From: Gammaproteobacteria bacterium
GTDB lineage: Bacteria > Pseudomonadota > Gammaproteobacteria > Pseudomonadales > Pseudohongiellaceae
DNA: 64,000 bases
Assembly: GCA_030654835.1 (NCBI GenBank)
Contig: JAURWS010000015.1
Coordinates: forward strand, 1 to 64,000
Direction of reading: 5' to 3'
Below are positions 43,668 to 54,644 of this stretch, in pieces. A program made the translations under genes and the position numbers. Below the pieces are notes generated by a model. The model was not told the origin of the DNA. It did not search any database and worked only from the letters and a program-made list of their open reading frames with translations. The stretch's first letter is position 1. Each line of letters starts with the position of its first letter.

Positions 43668-44681
43668 CTACCTCCCATGTCTTGTGTGTCTGGCCATCAG
43701 CTGCGCGGTGGCGATCGCCTCTTGCAGGCTGCCGACACTGGCCTTGCCGGTTCCGGCCAGATCCAGCGCCGTGCCGTGGTCCACCGAGGTGCGGATGATC
43801 GGCAGGCCGAGCGTGATATTGCTGGCATTGCCGAAGCCTTTGAATTTGAGCACTGGCAGTCCCTGATCGTGGTACATCGACAGCACGGCGTCGGCATGGT
43901 CCAGGTATTTGGCAGTGAACAGGGTGTCTGCCGGCAGCGGACCGATCAGGTTCACTCCCAGCGCGCGCATCTCGTGCAGCACCGGCTCGATGATCTCGAT
44001 TTCCTCGCGCCCCAGATGCCCACCTTCCCCGGCATGAGGATTAAGCCCGCAGACCAGAATGGCCGGGCGTGCGATGCCGAAGCGATGCCGCAGGTCGGCG
44101 TCGAGAATGCGGATGATGTTGCGCAGCAACGGCACGGTGATCGCTGTCGGTACCTGGGCCAGTGGCAGGTGCGTGGTGGCCAGCGCCACCCGCAGGCCGG
44201 GGGTGGCGAGCATCATCACGGTCAGCTCAACGCCGCACAAATCGGCGAGGAACTCCGTGTGGCCGGTGAAGGGGTAACCCGCATCGTTGATGATGCTCTT
44301 CTGCACTGGGCCGGTGACCATCGCATCGGCGTCACCCTTCTTACAGACGCTCACGGCGGTGCGCAGGGTCTCCAGCACATAGTCAGCATTGGCGACATTG
44401 AGCTGCCCCGGAACGGTCGGCTCGCGCAGGCTGACGGGAATGATGCTCAGGGTGTTGGCCGCACTGGCGCGGCGTGGCGCCGCGGGGTCGAAGGGGCTGA
44501 GGATCAGGGGCAGGCCCAGTTGCGCCGCGCGCTCCAGCAACAGCAGCGGGTCGGCGATCACAATGCGCTCGCTGTCCGTGCTGGGCTCGCGGGCGAGCTG
44601 GATGCACAGGTCCGGGCCGATACCGGCAGGTTCCCCCGGGGTAATGACGATGCGATCAATGACAGGAGTCGGGGCGTTCAC
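43668..44681 (-). CDS. pdxA: 4-hydroxythreonine-4-phosphate dehydrogenase PdxA
   Basis: 337 aa. [14 protein letters not shown], the metal histidines in GHTEFLAD and [11 protein letters not shown], and [13 protein letters not shown] are typical. It acts in pyridoxal phosphate synthesis. The genes surA-pdxA-rsmA share a strand with 1-6 bp spacing. Confidence 0.97.
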   Translation of the reverse strand: MNAPTPVIDRIVITPGEPAGIGPDLCIQLAREPSTDSERIVIADPLLLLERAAQLGLPLILSPFDPAAPRRASAANTLSIIPVSLREPTVPGQLNVANADYVLETLRTAVSVCKKGDADAMVTGPVQKSIINDAGYPFTGHTEFLADLCGVELTVMMLATPGLRVALATTHLPLAQVPTAITVPLLRNIIRILDADLRHRFGIARPAILVCGLNPHAGEGGHLGREEIEIIEPVLHEMRALGVNLIGPLPADTLFTAKYLDHADAVLSMYHDQGLPVLKFKGFGNASNITLGLPIIRTSVDHGTALDLAGTGKASVGSLQEAIATAQLMARHTRHGR

Positions 44682-46012
44682 TACTCGATAATCTTGACGT
44701 AGGCCTTCTCGCGAATCTCGACCAGCCAGTTCTGCAATTCGATCTCGAACTTGCGGCCGCGCAGCGTGTTTTCTGCCTGCTGGCGGCTGAATTCGCGGCT
44801 CATGTCCTGCTCGCGGCGCTCCAGCACTTCGGCAATGTGCCAGCCGAAGCTGGTGCGGAAGGGCGCGCTGACCTTGCCGATTTCCATGTCCTTTATGACG
44901 GATTCAAAATCGGGCGGCATGCCGCCTTCATTGGCCCAGCCCATGTCCCCGCCCGCGACCACTGACGCGGAGTCATCGGACATCTCGCGGGCGATCTGGG
45001 CGAAATCCTCGCCATTGTTGATGCGCGCATAGAGAGAGTCGATAAGAGCCTTGGCCTGTTCTTCTGTGCGGATCTCGTTCGGGGTGATCAGGATGTGGCG
45101 GGCACGGGTTTGATTGACCATGCTGGCGATGTCGCCTTGCACTTCCTTCAGAAACACCAGATGGAAGCCGCTGGGGCTGCGAATCGGGCCGCGGATTTCC
45201 CCGGCCTTCATGGTCGGAACCAGATCGACGAACAGTGTGGGCAGGGCGTCAGCCTTGCGCCAGCCGAGTTCTCCGCCAGTGGCCTGATAAGCAGTGGGTG
45301 GTGTGGCGGCAGCGCCACGCTGGGCAATAGCGCGGGCCTGAGTGAAATCCGTGCCGCCTTGAATGGCTTCCAGCATCTGTCGGGCGAACTGCTCCTTGGC
45401 CTGAATCAGTTCCTCTGGGTCGTCTTCACCCACGGCGATCAGCGTCTGATCGACGAGGTAGTCCGGCGCCATGGTGACGCGGCCCATCTCCGAATTCAGG
45501 AAGTTTTCGATCTCCTGATCGGTGATGTTGATGCGACGGTTGACCATGCCGCGTTGCAGGTCGCGCAGGGTGAGTTCTTTGCGGATCTGATCGCGGGTGG
45601 TCAGGTATTCGTTCCGACCTTCGAGCATGGTGACGTAATCGTCGAAGGACATGTTGTTCTGCTGGGCAATCGAGTTGATCACGTCATTGATGGTGTCGTC
45701 GTCATAACGAATGCCCATGCGCTCAGCCAGTTGTACCTGCAGATTTTCCACCACCAGTGTCTCGATCAGCTGGGTGCGCAGTTCGGCGGCGGCAGGCAGC
45801 GGCTGTCCGGCAGCGGCGGACTGTTCGCGCACCTGCTCCATGCGCGCTTCAAGCTCGCTCTGCAGGACGACGCCTTCGTCCACAATCGCCAATACCTTGT
45901 CCAGCACTTCACGCTGCGCCCAGGCGCCGCTGCTGCTCAGCAGGGTGAATATCACAATGGCGAACGCCGCCCAGGCTTGTGGCCCGCGCGCGGTGAATTG
46001 CAACTTACTCAT
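44681..46012 (-). CDS. surA: periplasmic chaperone/peptidyl-prolyl isomerase SurA
   Basis: About 443 aa from ATG 46012 ([10 protein letters not shown]); ATG 46021 is also possible. A signal peptide ends at GAWAQ; an N-terminal chaperone domain starts [22 protein letters not shown] in outline. Two parvulin domains follow (the second with [11 protein letters not shown] and [16 protein letters not shown]). It escorts outer-membrane proteins such as LptD, whose gene lies directly upstream and overlaps its start. Confidence 0.95.
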   Translation of the reverse strand: MSKLQFTARGPQAWAAFAIVIFTLLSSSGAWAQREVLDKVLAIVDEGVVLQSELEARMEQVREQSAAAGQPLPAAAELRTQLIETLVVENLQVQLAERMGIRYDDDTINDVINSIAQQNNMSFDDYVTMLEGRNEYLTTRDQIRKELTLRDLQRGMVNRRINITDQEIENFLNSEMGRVTMAPDYLVDQTLIAVGEDDPEELIQAKEQFARQMLEAIQGGTDFTQARAIAQRGAAATPPTAYQATGGELGWRKADALPTLFVDLVPTMKAGEIRGPIRSPSGFHLVFLKEVQGDIASMVNQTRARHILITPNEIRTEEQAKALIDSLYARINNGEDFAQIAREMSDDSASVVAGGDMGWANEGGMPPDFESVIKDMEIGKVSAPFRTSFGWHIAEVLERREQDMSREFSRQQAENTLRGRKFEIELQNWLVEIREKAYVKIIE

Positions 46013-48659
46013 CTTGTCCATACTCCTTGAAGCCCAGGATGCCGTCACTGAGCAGTCTGCTGATACCACCGCCGTTGATGTTGCCGAGGCCGTTGAGTGT
46101 CAGCTGAAAAAATACGCCGGTGTTGGTTTCGTCATGCAGCAGGTAGAACTCGTCGTCATCGATCCACTCCCTGCCGACCAGTCGGATAGTGGCGCAGCAG
46201 TTGCTGTATTCGACGCCTGCAAAGGTGTCGAGATTGCGGCTGTTGCTGTGATCATAGTTCCATCGACCCAGCAAACGCCAACTATTGTTCAGCGGCCAGA
46301 TGGCGGAAACGTCGCTCTGTTTGATGCGTGGATCGATCTGGACAGGCACCGCTCCATAGAGATCCACGAGCAGACGGTAGCGGTAGGCCAGATTGAAAAT
46401 GTGGTTGGCGTCGGACTGATAGCGGAAGCCGAAGCTGCCCTCGTCGACGTGCTGCTGATCTTCATTCCATTGCACGTCGGAGTTGATGCGCCAGTGGTCG
46501 TTGAACTGGTACAGCCCCTCGCCCACGATCGCCGAACGGTCGGTGTTGCGGGCCTGCAATGTCACCCAGTTCTGCAGCAGGCTGTCCATGGAGACGATGC
46601 GGTCTTCGAAATAGACGATCTGCCCAAGGCTGATTCTGGCCTTCTCTTCGCCGCTGGCGTTGATGAAGCGACTGGCGAGCGCGACGCTGAGCTGATTGGC
46701 GTCGCCAATGCGATCCTGACCACTGAAGCGGTTGTCGCGGAACAGCTGGCCGTAGCTGAAGTTGAGCTGCGCGGTGTCGAAGGTCGGCAGCAACGACTGA
46801 TCTTCCTGCTCGCTGTACAGGTAGTAGAGGCGCGGCTCCAGGGTTTGAGTGAAGCCATTGCTCATGGGGCGGTCGAAGAACAGGCCGGTGTCCAGGCTGA
46901 AGACGCCAAGACCACGGTTGGGGTTGTCCAGCGTGCCGTTGGCCTGCTGATCCAGCTGCCAGGTGGTGTACTTGTATTTGGCCGTCGGCACGAAGAATCC
47001 GGCGTTGCCACGCACCGGCCAGCTGATCTGCGGCTCGATGTGGGCGCGCGTGCCGGTGACCAGTGCGCCGTTGTTCAGTTGCGCGATCGTGAGCAGGTCC
47101 TTGTCCAGGGTGCGATCGAAACGCACATGGCTGGCATCGAAGCCGACACGCAGGGGGCCGAGCGCGTATTCACTGCCCAGCAGCAATTCCGGGAGACGGT
47201 CATAGGGGCGGTTCAGGTCGCTCGCGGAAATGAAGGGATCGATGATGTCGATGCTCTGCACGCGGGTGCCGGCGTACCAGTTTGCCGAGCGGTAGTTGAG
47301 CTGGCCGCTGCGTTGCAGGTGCGTGCGGCTGGAGACATTGAGGCCGCTGCTGCCGAGGTCGTGGAAGTAATCGACATCGCTCACGTCCTCGTAGTTGATC
47401 TGCGTGCTCCAGTTGTCGCCGATGGCGCCCTGATGTTCGTAGCCGACGAACCAGCGGTTTTCCTGGGGCGGTGAGCTGGAGCCGGGGATGTTGGCGGTGG
47501 CGACGTTATAGCGTTTGTCGCCGGGTAATGTCGCCAGGCTCAGCGTGTTCATGGACCAGTCGGCGAGATAACGCGCCTCGGCGCTGACCATCATGCCGCG
47601 GTCGGCGATGAAGCGCGGGGTGAGCGTCGCGTCTGCCTGCGGGGCGATGTTGAAGTAATAGGGCAGGGCAACATCGAGTCCGCCGTCGCTGGTGGAGCCG
47701 ATGCTCGGAGCGAGGAAACCGGACACGCGCTGGTCACCGAGCGGGAAGGGCACGGTGAAGGGGTAGTGGAACACCGGCACATCTTTGATGCGCAGGGTCA
47801 CGGCGGTAGCGGTGCCGATGCCGGCCAGCGTGTCCAGCGTCATACTGCGGGCCTGCAGCTTCCAGAACTCGTTGCCGGGTTCGCAGCGGCTGAATTCACC
47901 ATTCTCGATGGCGAGCACCTCACCGGCGCTGTCATAGACAATCACGCTGGCAGCGCCGTGCACGCCGTACTGATGCAGGACGTAGTCGGCATTCTCGATG
48001 CGGTTGATGCTGTTGGCCTGGTCCATGAACGCTGCGTCACCGGTCAGCAGCACGCCGGGCTCGCGGAACACCACGTCGCCGGTCAGAGACACGGTGTTGG
48101 CGTCCTGATCGATCACGGTTGAGGAGGTGTTGGTGACGGTGCGATTACCCTGCTGGATGGCGACATTGCCGTCGATGCGTGCCACGTTGCCATTGGTCTG
48201 GTCGATGCCCCCCGGGGCGCTGAACAGCGTCGGCGCACCGACAGGATCTGCATCCGGATCGACCGGCTGGCCGTCGAGGCCCTGACGCACGGGCTCAATG
48301 TAAGCGCCGCAGCAGTTGGCGGGCATTGCTGCGCGCTGCTCTGGCGTCATTTGTTCAGTGGTGGTCCAGTCCAGTGTGTTTTGTGCTCGTGTCGCTGTCG
48401 GGCTGCCGACTGCATTTTGAGAAGTGCTGCGGCCCGAGGCTGAGCGGGTAACGACGATGCCGGAATTGAGAGTCGCTCTGGCAGATGCGGGATTTTCGAC
48501 ACATTGCCAGCTGCCATCGGCCGCTGCGCTGCATGTCCACTGTCCCTGATCCGAGGCGGGAGTCTGAGCCTGCGCCGATGCTGAAGGTTGACTCATCAGG
48601 ACACCGGCGGCGAGGATCAGGGAGATGTTGGAGCACAAAAGGCTTTTTCGAAACTGCAT
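46005..48659 (-). CDS. lptD: LPS-assembly outer-membrane protein LptD
   Basis: 884 aa from ATG 48659 (MQFRKSLLCSN), which begins a signal peptide ending at SASAQ; the upstream open frame is not needed. An OstA/LptA-like jellyroll domain (GNVAIQQGNRTV, ADAAFMD-type repeats, ~160-310) is followed by the 26-strand barrel. Paired Cys near the end of the jellyroll (SRCEPGN) and barrel (SNCCATIRL) should form the inter-domain disulfides. It inserts LPS in the outer leaflet with LptE. Confidence 0.95.
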   Translation of the reverse strand: MQFRKSLLCSNISLILAAGVLMSQPSASAQAQTPASDQGQWTCSAAADGSWQCVENPASARATLNSGIVVTRSASGRSTSQNAVGSPTATRAQNTLDWTTTEQMTPEQRAAMPANCCGAYIEPVRQGLDGQPVDPDADPVGAPTLFSAPGGIDQTNGNVARIDGNVAIQQGNRTVTNTSSTVIDQDANTVSLTGDVVFREPGVLLTGDAAFMDQANSINRIENADYVLHQYGVHGAASVIVYDSAGEVLAIENGEFSRCEPGNEFWKLQARSMTLDTLAGIGTATAVTLRIKDVPVFHYPFTVPFPLGDQRVSGFLAPSIGSTSDGGLDVALPYYFNIAPQADATLTPRFIADRGMMVSAEARYLADWSMNTLSLATLPGDKRYNVATANIPGSSSPPQENRWFVGYEHQGAIGDNWSTQINYEDVSDVDYFHDLGSSGLNVSSRTHLQRSGQLNYRSANWYAGTRVQSIDIIDPFISASDLNRPYDRLPELLLGSEYALGPLRVGFDASHVRFDRTLDKDLLTIAQLNNGALVTGTRAHIEPQISWPVRGNAGFFVPTAKYKYTTWQLDQQANGTLDNPNRGLGVFSLDTGLFFDRPMSNGFTQTLEPRLYYLYSEQEDQSLLPTFDTAQLNFSYGQLFRDNRFSGQDRIGDANQLSVALASRFINASGEEKARISLGQIVYFEDRIVSMDSLLQNWVTLQARNTDRSAIVGEGLYQFNDHWRINSDVQWNEDQQHVDEGSFGFRYQSDANHIFNLAYRYRLLVDLYGAVPVQIDPRIKQSDVSAIWPLNNSWRLLGRWNYDHSNSRNLDTFAGVEYSNCCATIRLVGREWIDDDEFYLLHDETNTGVFFQLTLNGLGNINGGGISRLLSDGILGFKEYGQDE

Positions 48660-48796
48660 TGTCGCAGGCAATCCAATAGAATAGGGTGGCTTCGGGAGGT
48701 CGCTGCAACGGGAAACGTGCTGCTGCGGGCGCCGATCAGTGAACGGCATAATAATTCATTGGGATTCATATAGAAACACTGCAAATCGGGAACGTG

Positions 48797-49966
48797 ATGG
48801 ATCAGAGAAAGAGCGCGTTGTCGGCTTGGGCGCGACGATGTCTGGAGGATTTGGCCGGTCTGCGGCCGGAGAGTGAAACGGCTCGTGCGCTGGCGCAAGC
48901 GCCGGTGGAAACGGTGTCCGGGGATGCCAGTTTTCGCCGCTATTTTCGCATCCGTCTGGATGGCTCGCTGCTGCGTGGCGGTGGCGTTGTTTTCGAACAG
49001 CGGCAGCCACTGCAAGAGTTGCTGAGCGCCGCAAGCTTCGTGCTCGTCGATGCGCCGCCAGCGCACGAGGATTGTCATAAATTCGTGCGCATCGCTCGTC
49101 TGCTGCGTGATGCAGGATTGCTGACTCCCCGTGTCATTCAGGCGGATTACGAGCAGGGCTTCATGTTGTTGGAGGATTTCGGGGACACGCTGTATCTGCC
49201 GCAACTGCTGGCGAGTGAAGCGTCAGGTGATGCCGCTGCCGACACGCTTTATCAAGCGGCGATGGCGGCGTTGATCGAACTGCAGGCGCGCGGCAAAGGC
49301 GGCGAGCTGGCACCTTATGATCGTGCGCTGTTGCGTCGCGAGATGGCGCTCTTTGACGAATGGTTCTGTGAACGTTTTCTGGGGCTGAAGTTGAGTGTGC
49401 AAGAGAGGGCGCTGCTCGATGAGACCTGGACCTTCCTGGAGGATGCAGCACTGGCACAGACTCAGGTGTGTGTGCATCGCGATTATCACTCGCGCAATCT
49501 GATGATTCTGCACGACGACATTACTCATGCGCCGGGTGTGATTGATTTTCAGGACGCGGTACTCGGGGCCTGCACCTATGATCTGGTGTCGCTGCTGCGC
49601 GACTGCTACATCGTCTGGCCGCAGGAGCGTGTGCGCGATTGGGTGCTTCAATTTCGGGAGCAGGCGGTGCTGCGCGGCATCATCCCTGCTGGCGATGAGT
49701 CTGGTTTTCTGCGGGATTTCGATCTGATGGGGCTGCAGCGCCACATTAAAGTGATTGGCATTTTCTGCCGACTGAATCTGCGCGATGGCAAGGTGCGTTA
49801 TATGGCCGACGTGCCGCTGGTGATCGATTATGTGTTGCGTGTTGCGATCATGCATCCGGAGATGAAGCCTTTCCTGGATTGGTTTCAGAATGAAGTGTTG
49901 CCGATTGCGTTGCCGAAGTTGCGGGCGTTTTCCGAACAGGGTGTTATCAGCGAGGGAGTCGAATGA
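48797..49966 (+). CDS. amgK: N-acetylmuramate/N-acetylglucosamine kinase AmgK
   Basis: 389 aa from ATG 48797 (a GTG codon precedes it). The aminoglycoside-phosphotransferase fold shows the N-terminal DASFRRYFRI, the catalytic VHRDYHSRNLMI loop and the DFQDAVLGACTYDLVSLLRD metal segment. It phosphorylates MurNAc/GlcNAc at C1 in peptidoglycan recycling. The ATGA overlap with murU and the divergent position from lptD are as in Pseudomonas. Confidence 0.95.
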   Translation: MDQRKSALSAWARRCLEDLAGLRPESETARALAQAPVETVSGDASFRRYFRIRLDGSLLRGGGVVFEQRQPLQELLSAASFVLVDAPPAHEDCHKFVRIARLLRDAGLLTPRVIQADYEQGFMLLEDFGDTLYLPQLLASEASGDAAADTLYQAAMAALIELQARGKGGELAPYDRALLRREMALFDEWFCERFLGLKLSVQERALLDETWTFLEDAALAQTQVCVHRDYHSRNLMILHDDITHAPGVIDFQDAVLGACTYDLVSLLRDCYIVWPQERVRDWVLQFREQAVLRGIIPAGDESGFLRDFDLMGLQRHIKVIGIFCRLNLRDGKVRYMADVPLVIDYVLRVAIMHPEMKPFLDWFQNEVLPIALPKLRAFSEQGVISEGVE

Positions 49967-50670
49967 AGGCGATGATCCTGGCGGCGGGACTCGGGACGCG
50001 CATGCTGCCACTCACTGCTGACACTCCCAAGCCGTTGTTGAAGGTGGGCGGGCGTTCCCTGATCGAGTATCACATTCTCAATCTGGCGGCGGCGGGCGTT
50101 ACTGATATCGTCATCAATCACTTCTACCTTGGCGAGAAGATTGAGAAGGCGCTGGGGGATGGGCGTGACTATGGCGTGCGGATTGTTTACTCGCCCGAGA
50201 TCGAGCGCATGGAGACGGCCGGGGGAATCATCCGCGCGCTGCCGTTGCTGGGCGATGACCCGTTCATTGTGGTAAGCGGGGATATCTGGACGGAGTTTCC
50301 TTTTGCAAGCCTCACGCCGGTTGACGGCGACAAGGTGTTGGCGAGGCTGGTGATGGTCAACAACCCGGAGCACCATTCCGGTGGTGATTTCCATCTCGAC
50401 CAGACTGGCTTGCTCAGCAAGCCTCCCGAGGGTTCAACTCTTCCGTGTTTCACCTACAGCGGCGTCAGCGTCATGCACCCGAAGCTGTTCGCTGGCTACT
50501 CCGAAGCCCCGCTGCCCCTGCGCCCGCTGCTCCTTGCTGCCATGCTCCATCACCAGCTGCAAGGCCAGCTCTACACCGGCCCCTGGCTCGACATCGGCAC
50601 CCCCGCCCGCCTCCACGACCTCGACTGCACCCTCGCGACCCTCGCGGGTCAGACCCGCGCAACATATTGA
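49963..50670 (+). CDS. murU: N-acetylmuramate alpha-1-phosphate uridylyltransferase MurU
   Basis: 235 aa. MKAMILAAGLGTRMLPLT, then PKPLLKVGGRSLIEYHI and the metal residues VVSGDIWTEFPF and WLDIGTPARLHDL are typical nucleotidyltransferase motifs. It converts MurNAc-1-P to UDP-MurNAc, bypassing de novo MurA/MurB, which gives natural tolerance to fosfomycin in bacteria with this route. The last codons overlap a GC-rich palindrome (50643-50659). Confidence 0.95.
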   Translation: MKAMILAAGLGTRMLPLTADTPKPLLKVGGRSLIEYHILNLAAAGVTDIVINHFYLGEKIEKALGDGRDYGVRIVYSPEIERMETAGGIIRALPLLGDDPFIVVSGDIWTEFPFASLTPVDGDKVLARLVMVNNPEHHSGGDFHLDQTGLLSKPPEGSTLPCFTYSGVSVMHPKLFAGYSEAPLPLRPLLLAAMLHHQLQGQLYTGPWLDIGTPARLHDLDCTLATLAGQTRATY

Positions 50671-50855
50671 TGTAGCTTGTTTTATTTGAATTATTTGTCA
50701 GATTTTCTGGCTTAACACGTCACTTTCACCCCTCAAAAGTAGACGTAAATTTACTTCAATTTGCCATGCTAAAAACGCCATATAAGCTTCCTTAAGAGCG
50801 GTTCTTGATCGATATTTTCTTAAAATTCAGTGAGTAGCGTGGGTCTGACCCACGC
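50643..50855. repeat. two related palindromes flanking an AT-rich gap between murU and rpe
   Basis: CGCGGGTC-A-GACCCGCG (50643-50659) and GCGTGGGTC-T-GACCCACGC (50837-50855) are followed by GCAACATA and GCAGCATA respectively, so they are ~24-bp direct repeats of a palindromic unit. Between them about 180 bp are much more AT-rich than the surroundings. The first forms the end of murU and may be a terminator-like hairpin; the second lies ~90 bp before rpe. Confidence 0.5.
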
Positions 50856-50941
50856 AGCATACCCACGCAGCAACAAAAGCCATGCAGATTGGGATAATCC
50901 CTGTAAAATGGCGCCACTACGCCAATTCAAGGGTTTGAGAC

Positions 50942-51622
50942 ATGAGGAAGTACCTGATTGCCCCCTCCATTCTTTCCGCCGACTTCGCCCGCCTGGGCGA
51001 AGAAGTGGATGCCGTACTGGCCGCCGGGGCCGATGTGGTTCACTTCGATGTCATGGATAACCACTATGTCCCGAATCTCACGATCGGGCCAATGGTGTGT
51101 CAGGCGCTGCGCAAGTACGGTATCAAGGCCCCTATCGATGTGCATCTTATGGTGTCGCCCGTAGACCAGTTGATCGTCGACTTTGCCAAGGTCGGCGCCA
51201 GTATCATCACGTTCCACCCCGAGGCCAGTAATCACGTTGATCGTTCGCTGCAGCTGATTCGCGACAGCGGCTGTCAGGCCGGCCTGGTGTTCAATCCGGC
51301 CAGCAGTCTCGATTGCCTGCAGTACCTGATGGACAAGATCGACGTCATTCTGCTGATGTCCGTCAACCCCGGCTTTGGTGGCCAGAAGTTCATCCCCTCG
51401 ACGCTGAAGAAACTCAAGCAGGTTCGCAAACTGATCGACGAGAGCGGCTATCCGATCCGCCTGGAAGTGGACGGTGGCGTCAGCGTCAAGAACATCGGTG
51501 AGATCGCCGCTGCGGGCGCCGATATGTTCGTCGCTGGCTCGGCCATCTTCAACAGCGACAGCTACGCCGCCACCATCGCCGCCATGCGAGTCGAACTCGG
51601 ACACACTCCCATCAACCACTGA
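50942..51622 (+). CDS. rpe: ribulose-phosphate 3-epimerase
   Basis: 226 aa. [19 protein letters not shown], the metal set [38 protein letters not shown] and [11 protein letters not shown] are all standard. It interconverts ribulose-5-P and xylulose-5-P. trpE follows after 16 bp; in many relatives gph lies between them, and it is missing here. Confidence 0.98.
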   Translation: MRKYLIAPSILSADFARLGEEVDAVLAAGADVVHFDVMDNHYVPNLTIGPMVCQALRKYGIKAPIDVHLMVSPVDQLIVDFAKVGASIITFHPEASNHVDRSLQLIRDSGCQAGLVFNPASSLDCLQYLMDKIDVILLMSVNPGFGGQKFIPSTLKKLKQVRKLIDESGYPIRLEVDGGVSVKNIGEIAAAGADMFVAGSAIFNSDSYAATIAAMRVELGHTPINH

Positions 51623-51638
51623 AGCAGTCTCCATCGCC

Positions 51639-53117
51639 ATGAATTCAGAACAATTCTCCGCACTGGCCGCACAGGGCTATAACCGCATTCCTCTGGTCAG
51701 GCAGGTTCTCGCCGATCTGGAAACCCCCCTGAGTACTTATCTGAAACTGGGGCGCGGCCTGCACACCTACTTCTTCGAATCCGTGCAGGGTGGCGAGAAA
51801 TGGGGACGCTTTTCGATCATCGGCCTGCCCTGTCAGACCATCGTGCGCGTGGTCGGCAAGCAGGTCACCGTCGAAAAAAATGGTCAGGTGATAGAGAGTC
51901 TGCATTGCGATGATCCCTTCGTTTACATCGAAGACTTCAAGTCACGTTATCACGTCGCCCCGCTGCAAGGCACACAACGTTTCTGTGGTGGACTGGTCGG
52001 CTATTTCGCTTACGATACCGTGCGTTATGTCGAGCCGGGACTCGGTGTGGCACCGGGCGAGGATGACATCGGTACGCCCGATATCCTTTTGATGGTGTCT
52101 GAGGAAGTCGTCGTCTTCGACAACCTGCGCGGCACGCTGTCGCTGATCGTCAACGTCGACCCGCAGGAGCACGGTGCGCTCGAAGCCGGTGAAAGGCGCC
52201 TCGACGCCCTCGAAGCCGCACTCGCCAAGCCAGTGCCGCTGCCCGCCAAGCCGCAACGCCGCCAGGTCAGCGAGACCGATTTCGTCTCGCGCTTCAAACA
52301 ACAGGATTTCGAAAAGGCCGTCGACCGCATCAAGGACTACATCCTCGCCGGAGATGTCATGCAGGTCGTGATCGCGCAGCGCATGTCCGTACCCTTCGCG
52401 GGCGACCCGATGAATGTCTATCGCGCCCTGCGCTTCCTGAATCCCTCACCCTACATGGTGTTCTTCAACATGGGCGATCATCATGTGGTCAGTGCCTCGC
52501 CGGAGATTCTCGCGCGCGTGGAAGACCGCAAGATTACCGTGCGTCCGCTGGCCGGCACCCGCAAGCGCGGCAAGACAGAAGAGGAAGATCTGGCGCTGGA
52601 GCAGGAACTACTGGCCGACAGCAAGGAGATCGCCGAGCACCTGATGCTGATCGATCTGAGCCGCAACGATTCCGGCCGTGTCTCCGAGACCGGCAGCGTC
52701 ACCGTGCCGCGCAAGATGTTTGTGGAACGCTACTCTCACGTCATGCATATCGCCTCCATCGTCGAGAGCGAGATGCGTGCCGACAAAAACGCCCTGGACG
52801 TGCTCAAAGCCACGCTGCCGGTCGGCACGCTCAGCGGCGCTCCGAAAGTGCGGGCGATGGAAATCATCGATGAGCTGGAGCCAGTCAAACGCGGCATCTA
52901 TGGCGGCGCCATGGGCTACCTCGGCTGGAATGGCAACATGGATATGGCAATTGCCATTCGCACCGCCGTGATCAAGGACGAGCGACTCTTCGTGCAGGCC
53001 GGTGCTGGCGTAGTTGCCGACTCTGTGCCGCGCATGGAATGGGAAGAGACCATCAACAAGGCGCGCGCGATTTTCCGGGCGGTCGAGTTAGCGGAGAAGG
53101 GACTGCAGGACCTCTGA
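51639..53117 (+). CDS. trpE: anthranilate synthase component I TrpE
   Basis: 492 aa from ATG 51639. N-terminal Trp-binding region ([27 protein letters not shown]) and the chorismate domain ([38 protein letters not shown] in outline, [18 protein letters not shown]). It makes anthranilate with TrpG, which is not in the window. A REP hairpin follows 13 bp after the stop. Confidence 0.97.
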   Translation: MNSEQFSALAAQGYNRIPLVRQVLADLETPLSTYLKLGRGLHTYFFESVQGGEKWGRFSIIGLPCQTIVRVVGKQVTVEKNGQVIESLHCDDPFVYIEDFKSRYHVAPLQGTQRFCGGLVGYFAYDTVRYVEPGLGVAPGEDDIGTPDILLMVSEEVVVFDNLRGTLSLIVNVDPQEHGALEAGERRLDALEAALAKPVPLPAKPQRRQVSETDFVSRFKQQDFEKAVDRIKDYILAGDVMQVVIAQRMSVPFAGDPMNVYRALRFLNPSPYMVFFNMGDHHVVSASPEILARVEDRKITVRPLAGTRKRGKTEEEDLALEQELLADSKEIAEHLMLIDLSRNDSGRVSETGSVTVPRKMFVERYSHVMHIASIVESEMRADKNALDVLKATLPVGTLSGAPKVRAMEIIDELEPVKRGIYGGAMGYLGWNGNMDMAIAIRTAVIKDERLFVQAGAGVVADSVPRMEWEETINKARAIFRAVELAEKGLQDL

Positions 53118-53130
53118 GCGCCGATTTTTT

Positions 53131-53197
53131 GTGGGAGCGGGCCTTGCCCGCGATTGATCACAATCAAAAACTCATCGCGGGCAAGGCCCGCTCCCAC
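53131..53197. repeat. perfect inverted REP pair between trpE and the photolyase gene
   Basis: GTGGGAGCGGGCCTTGCCCG-CGAT (53131-53154) and its exact reverse complement (53174-53197) form a long hairpin in the convergent gap, preceded by T6. It probably blocks transcription from both sides. Confidence 0.85.
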
Positions 53198-53201
53198 ATG
53201 G

Positions 53202-54644
53202 CTACAAGGTTTTGAACGCCGCCAAAGCCCGCTCGCGCGACTCCTTCAGATCGACAATCGCGCGCGGATATTCGCGCCCCAGCACCACCCCCGCAGCACT
53301 CAACACAGCCCCCGGTGCCGACGACGGATCATGCAGATACTTGTCCGGCATGCGAGCCAGTTCCGGAACGTAGCGTCGGATATACACCCCCTGAGGATCG
53401 AACTTCTCGCTCTGAGTCACCGGGTTGAACACCCGGAAGTAAGGCGCCGCGTCGGCGCCACAACCAGCGATCCACTGCCAGCTCGCGCTATTGCTGGCGA
53501 GGTCCGCATCCACCAGACAATCCCAGAACCAGTCTTCGCCGCGATGCCAGTGCGTCAGCAGATTCTTCACGAGGAAAGACCCCGCCACCATACGCACACG
53601 GTTATGCATGTAGCCTGTCTGCCACAGCTCCCGCATCCCGGCGTCGACCAGAGGGTAACCCGTAGCCCCGCGCTGCCAGGCCTGCAACAGTGCGCGGTCG
53701 TCGCCCCAGGGAAAACGATCGAAACGTCTCTGCAGATTCTCGCGGGTCAACGACGGACGGTGATACAGCAGATAGGTCGAGAATTCACGCCAGCCAAGCT
53801 CGGAGAGGAAGCAATCCAGATCGTCTTCGGCATGTTGCTCCAACCCCGCCTGCTGAGCCTGTGCCCACACCTGCTGTGGCGAGACCTCACCGAAGTGCAG
53901 GTGTGGTGAGAGGCGCGATACATTTGGACGTTGCGGGATGTTGCGGCCTTCGCGGTACCCCACCAAGCCTGTGTCCAAAAAATCTTGCAGACGTCGCTGC
54001 GCCGCCTGTTCACCGATCTGCCAGGTCGCGACCATGGTGCGATCCCAGGGAATCGTCGGCAGCAGCTGCAGAGCTTCGATGCCCGCTGCACCGGCGCCAG
54101 TCGTCTCTTGCAATGCCAGCGATACAGGGACCGGCAACGGCAGTCGCGGCGCCACGGCGTTAAGACACCCGCGCCGGTAGTAAGGGGTAAACATCTGATA
54201 GGGGGTCTGGTCGCTTTTCAAAACCAGCCACGGCTCCCACAGCAGCGCACTGTTGTGGCTGTGCACGGTGACGGAAGCGCCTTGCAGATGCTCCTTGAGC
54301 AGCGAGTCACGTTGAATTCGCCACGGCTCATAGCAGCGATTCCAGTGCACCGCACTCGCACCGCTCTGTTGAGCCAGTGCGGGGAGCAACTGCAGAGGAT
54401 CACCGCGCAGCACCAGCAAACGTCTTTGCAGGCTTTCATTCAAGCGCTGCAGCGAATGATGCAGCCACCAGCGACTTGCACCGCCCATGGTCCATTCGCC
54501 GCTGTGGATGTCGTCCAGAATGTAGACTGGCAGCACGCTGCCATGCTCCGCAGCCGCGCTCAGCGCGGGGTTGTCGGACAGGCGCAGATCCTGACGGAAC
54601 CAGACAATGGTCGTGGAGGAGGAAGTAGAAATGGAAACGGAAAT
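53202..54644 (-). CDS. DNA photolyase, probably initiated at an ATT codon
   Basis: 480 aa if read from ATT 54644. The first ATG/GTG-type start in frame is GTG 54536, but the frame upstream of it encodes TTIVWFRQDLRLSDNPALSA, the conserved photolyase N-terminus, so the gene must start earlier. An in-frame TAG lies at 54656-54654, and between it and WFRQ there is no ATG, GTG or TTG. AGGAG (54655-54651) lies 6 bases before ATT 54644 and 3 before ATC 54647. The FAD domain has GRDWFWDCLVDADLASNSASWQW-type residues (GEDWFWD, LASNSASWQW) and YIRRYVPEL. It repairs pyrimidine dimers with light. Confidence 0.88.
   Translation of the reverse strand: MSVSISTSSSTTIVWFRQDLRLSDNPALSAAAEHGSVLPVYILDDIHSGEWTMGGASRWWLHHSLQRLNESLQRRLLVLRGDPLQLLPALAQQSGASAVHWNRCYEPWRIQRDSLLKEHLQGASVTVHSHNSALLWEPWLVLKSDQTPYQMFTPYYRRGCLNAVAPRLPLPVPVSLALQETTGAGAAGIEALQLLPTIPWDRTMVATWQIGEQAAQRRLQDFLDTGLVGYREGRNIPQRPNVSRLSPHLHFGEVSPQQVWAQAQQAGLEQHAEDDLDCFLSELGWREFSTYLLYHRPSLTRENLQRRFDRFPWGDDRALLQAWQRGATGYPLVDAGMRELWQTGYMHNRVRMVAGSFLVKNLLTHWHRGEDWFWDCLVDADLASNSASWQWIAGCGADAAPYFRVFNPVTQSEKFDPQGVYIRRYVPELARMPDKYLHDPSSAPGAVLSAAGVVLGREYPRAIVDLKESRERALAAFKTL

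Noticed and set aside
43677-44702. 341-codon plus-strand frame over pdxA
   Set aside because: Antisense shadow of pdxA.
45711-47474. 587-codon plus-strand frame over surA and lptD
   Set aside because: Antisense shadow across two conserved genes; no start signal or domain.
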